From: DATAPE01 sp034667525
Lineage (GTDB): Bacteria > Actinomycetota > CADDZG01 > WHSQ01
Assembly (NCBI GenBank): GCA_034667525.1
Contig: JAXDJO010000015.1
Span: forward strand, 85,583-149,582
Direction: 5' to 3'
Length of the DNA stretch: 64,000 bases
Each line of letters opens with the position of its first letter. Within the stretch, counting starts at the first letter, position 1. Below are positions 61,429 through 64,000 of this stretch, in pieces. A model generated the notes under the pieces. That model was not told the origin of the DNA and made no database searches. It was given only the letters and a program-made list of their open reading frames with translations. A program made the translations under genes and the position numbers.

Positions 61429-61526
61429 TGTCACCTGATTCTATAGAGCAGTCGCAATTATCGGAACCACCATTCATCGCCACCATTCCTGGTCCTGGCA
61501 GTCACTGTATCCGGGGTGGGTCGGGG

Positions 61527-62717
61527 TCATTCTGGACCAGGGATCAGGGTGGCTGGGGCCACCGACGCGTCTCCGAACCGACTACGGATCGTATCGACGG
61601 CATGGGCCATGCTCGCCCGCCGCTCATCGACGGGTCGTCCCTCGGTCCCGTCTCCGAGGAGGTCCAACTGTCGCCTCGGGGGCCCGGGCGCGAGGCCCGA
61701 GACACTGACGCCGACCAGCCGGATGCGCGGCCGGTCCGGGTGCAACCGCTCATAGAGATTCTTCGCGACGTCGTAGATCTCGGCAGCGGTATCCACTTCG
61801 CAGGGCAGGGTCTTGGACCTGGTGATCGTCTTGAAGTTCGAGAAACGGATCTTGATGGTGACCGTTCGGCCGCAGAGATCCTTGGTGCGAAGGCGGCCGG
61901 CCGTCCGATCCGCCAGCCGGAGCAGCTCCCTCAATACTCTCTCAGCCGAGTCGAGGTCTCGCTCGTAGGTTTCTTCCGAGCCGACCGACTTCGACGGTTC
62001 GTTCACGACGACCTGTCTGTCGTCGATCCCGTTTGCGAGGGCGTGCAGATGCGCCCCGAGTGCCTCGCCGAGGGCCCGTTCAAGCGTTCGGCGCGACAGT
62101 CGGGCGAGGTCGCCCACAGTCTTCATCCCCAGCCGGCGGAGAGTCTCATCGGTGTGCGGACCCACTCCCCAGAGGGCCGAGACGGGGAGTGGATGGAGGA
62201 ACCCCAGGACGTCGTCGGCGGGCACCAGCAGAAGTCCGTCGGGTTTGGCCCACGCCGACGCGAGCTTCGCGAGGAATTTGTTGGGAGCGACCCCCACGCT
62301 GCAACCCAGACCGAGGTCCGCGATCGCGCTTTTGATCTGCCTTGCGATCTCGAGTGAGGTTCCGAACAGGCGGACGGATCCGGACACATCGAGGAAAGCT
62401 TCGTCCAAGGAAAGCGGCTCCACCATAGGGGTGAACGAGGTGAAGACGGTGCGTATGCGATGTGAGAAATCCTGGTAACTCGAGAAGTCGTTCGATACGA
62501 AGATCCCATGGGGGCACAGCCGGCGCGCCCGGACCACCGGCATGGCCGAAGTCACCCCGAAGGCGCGGGCTTCGTACGACGCCGACGTGACGACGCCACG
62601 GCCCCCCTGGCCCCCGACGATCACCGGCTTTCCTTTGAGGGTGGGGTCCTTGATCATCTCGACCGACGCGTAGAAGGCATCCATGTCTACGTGCAAAATG
62701 GGCTCCGGAACCACCAT
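61527..62717 (-). CDS. dinB: DNA polymerase IV (Y family)
   Basis: A 396-aa translesion polymerase: ILHVDMDAFYASVEMIKDP, VVTSASYEARAFGVTSAMP, catalytic SLDEAFLDVSG, the HhH segment LWGVGPHTDETLRRLGMKTVGDLARL and a little-finger domain (TVTIKIRFSNFKTITRSKTL). The C-terminus QLDLLGDG resembles a beta-clamp binding peptide (QLDLL). ATG 62717 lies 6 nt after TAACTT (62729 to 62724), a leaderless-type start. No LexA-type box is obvious. It is divergent from the aldo/keto reductase gene. Confidence 0.95.
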   Translation of the reverse strand: MVVPEPILHVDMDAFYASVEMIKDPTLKGKPVIVGGQGGRGVVTSASYEARAFGVTSAMPVVRARRLCPHGIFVSNDFSSYQDFSHRIRTVFTSFTPMVEPLSLDEAFLDVSGSVRLFGTSLEIARQIKSAIADLGLGCSVGVAPNKFLAKLASAWAKPDGLLLVPADDVLGFLHPLPVSALWGVGPHTDETLRRLGMKTVGDLARLSRRTLERALGEALGAHLHALANGIDDRQVVVNEPSKSVGSEETYERDLDSAERVLRELLRLADRTAGRLRTKDLCGRTVTIKIRFSNFKTITRSKTLPCEVDTAAEIYDVAKNLYERLHPDRPRIRLVGVSVSGLAPGPPRRQLDLLGDGTEGRPVDERRASMAHAVDTIRSRFGDASVAPATLIPGPE

Positions 62718-62749
62718 CGGTAAAAGTTACGCCTCGAAGGGAGTCCTCT

Positions 62750-63790
62750 ATGGAGTACCGCAACCTGGGCCGCACCGGTGTCAAGGTCAGCACCCATTGC
62801 CTCGGAGCCATGATGTTCGGCCCGTGGGGTAACCCCGACCACGACGATTGCGTCCGGATCATCCACAAGGCCCTCGACGGCGGGATCAATTTCATCGATA
62901 CGGCCGACGTCTACTCCCAGGGCGAATCGGAAGAGATCGTCGGGAAAGCCCTCAAAGGCCGCCGGGACGACGTCGTGCTGGCGACCAAGGTGCATGGAGA
63001 GATGGGCGAGGGCCCGAACCGCAGCGGGAATTCACGCCGCTGGATCATGGAAGAGGTCGAGAACAGCCTGCGCCGGCTGGGGACCGACCACCTCGACCTG
63101 TACCAGTTGCATCGGGTCGACACCGACACCGACATCCAGGACACGCTGGAGGCGTTGGACGACCTCGTTCGTCAGGGCAAGGTCCGGTACGTGGGCACCT
63201 CGACATTCCCGGGCTGGACGATGATGGCCGCGTCCGCGCTGAGCGAGCGCAGGGGGCTCGTCCGCTTCGCCTGTGAGCAGCCGCCCTACTCGATCTTCGT
63301 GCGCCACGTCGAACGCGACGTCTTCCCCGTGACCCAGCACTTGGGCATGGGGGTCATCGTGTGGAGTCCACTGGCCGGCGGATGGCTCGCCGGCAAGTAC
63401 CGGCGGGACCGGGACATCCCGGAGGACTCCCGAGCAACCCGGACCAAGAATTGGACGGGACCCGTCGCGGCCCGCTTCGACATGTCACGTCCGGCAAATC
63501 AGCGCAAGTTGGACCTCGTCGAGGACCTCGATGTGATCGCGGACAAGGCGGGGATCTCCCTCGCGCACATGGCGATCGCCTTCACCTTGGCCCACCCGGC
63601 GGTGACCTCGGCGATCATCGGCCCCCGCACGATGGAGCAGCTCGACGACCTGATGTCGGCCGCCGACATCCGCCTCGATGCCACCACGCTCGACGCCATC
63701 GATGAGGTCGTCGAGCCCGGCTCCTATATCGAGAGTGCCGACCGAGGCTGGCAAGAGCCGTGGATGACCCCGGAGCAGCGCCGCCGCTAA
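62750..63790 (+). CDS. Aldo/keto reductase
   Basis: A 346-aa NADPH-dependent TIM-barrel oxidoreductase: MEYRNLGRTGVKVSTHCLGAM start, the catalytic tetrad in NFIDTADVYSQGESEE (Asp and Tyr), LATKV (Lys) and YQLHRVD (His), then VGTSTFPGW, VIVWSPLAGGWLAGK and AIIGPRTMEQLDD for cofactor binding. The YakC/IolS-like layout suggests a carbonyl or sugar reductase; the substrate is unknown. AAGGGAG lies 7 nt before the ATG. Confidence 0.94.
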   Translation: MEYRNLGRTGVKVSTHCLGAMMFGPWGNPDHDDCVRIIHKALDGGINFIDTADVYSQGESEEIVGKALKGRRDDVVLATKVHGEMGEGPNRSGNSRRWIMEEVENSLRRLGTDHLDLYQLHRVDTDTDIQDTLEALDDLVRQGKVRYVGTSTFPGWTMMAASALSERRGLVRFACEQPPYSIFVRHVERDVFPVTQHLGMGVIVWSPLAGGWLAGKYRRDRDIPEDSRATRTKNWTGPVAARFDMSRPANQRKLDLVEDLDVIADKAGISLAHMAIAFTLAHPAVTSAIIGPRTMEQLDDLMSAADIRLDATTLDAIDEVVEPGSYIESADRGWQEPWMTPEQRRR

Positions 63791-64000
63791 CGGATTTTTT
63801 GCGAGCTTGGCCACGCCCAGCGTGGCCCTGCGACCTCAAAGCGCCACGGGGCCGCCGCACCGCCGGGAAGCTGAACCCGCCGGAGGGCCGGTACCACCGG
63901 CGCCAAGGCAGTCCGCAACGCACCAGAACGGGCCAGCGGCGGCATCCTGCGAGGGGCGGCCTTGGGAAGCTGAACCCACCAGAAGGGGCGGCGGGTTTCG
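63791..64000. other. Non-coding end region with stem-loop and repeats
   Basis: No gene is seen. A perfect stem GGCCACGC/GCGTGGCC (63809-63827) lies 18 nt after the aldo/keto reductase stop and may end its transcript, though no U-tract follows. GGGAAGCTGAACCC occurs twice (63865-63878 and 63964-63977), each followed by a similar (C/A)-G-rich stretch, so a repeat array may continue past the window. Confidence 0.5.

Overview
The window is GC-rich, gene-dense chromosome from an Actinomycetota-type (probably uncultured, deep-branching) bacterium. The evidence is the cell-division set ftsZ-pgeF-yggS-sepF-yggT-divIVA without ftsA, a DtxR/MntR-family regulator, a Pol I with tyrosine in the O-helix, DUF3040, PRC-barrel and HNH small proteins, a DNPR-type (meso-DAP) MurE, and many genes whose start codon lies only 6-11 nt behind a TANNNT -10 box (leaderless-style starts). 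No rRNA or CRISPR was seen; one tRNA, Leu(CAA), is present. Most genes run on the minus strand.

Layout. 1-6.5 kb: a membrane Ser/Thr kinase cut by the window edge, polA, a divergent DtxR-family regulator, an FTR1-type iron permease behind a promoter with two palindromes, and a family-5-like uracil-DNA glycosylase. 6.6-14.5 kb: two amino-acid ABC importers in tandem (a polar amino-acid system, and livKHMGF), each with stem-loops right after the binding-protein gene. 14.7-23.5 kb: a coiled-coil small protein, tRNA-Leu, an unknown protein, trpCBA behind a lipoprotein that looks like an M28 peptidase without its metal ligands, a PRC-barrel protein, an M24 peptidase, an acetyltransferase, and a hisA/hisD-like pair in which the HisD homologue appears to have lost its zinc and catalytic residues. 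23.6-27 kb: dnaE. 27.2-29.3 kb: an IS630-family element, a methyltransferase gene, and a second IS630-type end that supplies the C-terminus of rluD. 29.3-34.9 kb: rluD, lspA, a TraR/DksA protein with a histone-H1-like tail, and divergent ileS.

35-52.7 kb (minus strand): divIVA, yggT, sepF, yggS, pgeF, ftsZ, ftsQ, murB, murC, murG, ftsW, murD, mraY, murE, ftsI, ftsL, rsmH, a tiny membrane ORF and mraZ. This is a full division and cell-wall cluster read from mraZ, with tight ATGA/GTGA couplings, but murF is missing between murE and mraY. A three-unit 10-bp repeat upstream of mraZ looks like the MraZ operator. 52.9-64 kb: a secreted 16-cysteine protein of unknown function with a textbook terminator, an HNH nuclease, a MoxR-DUF58-transglutaminase operon, a MerR regulator, DUF3040, dinB and an aldo/keto reductase.

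The most unusual points are the degenerate HisD beside HisA, the M28-like pseudopeptidase ahead of trpCBA, the missing murF, the IS630/methyltransferase/rluD junction and the pervasive leaderless promoter pattern. I did not find a clearly new multi-gene system; family assignments are from motif reading without database searches.
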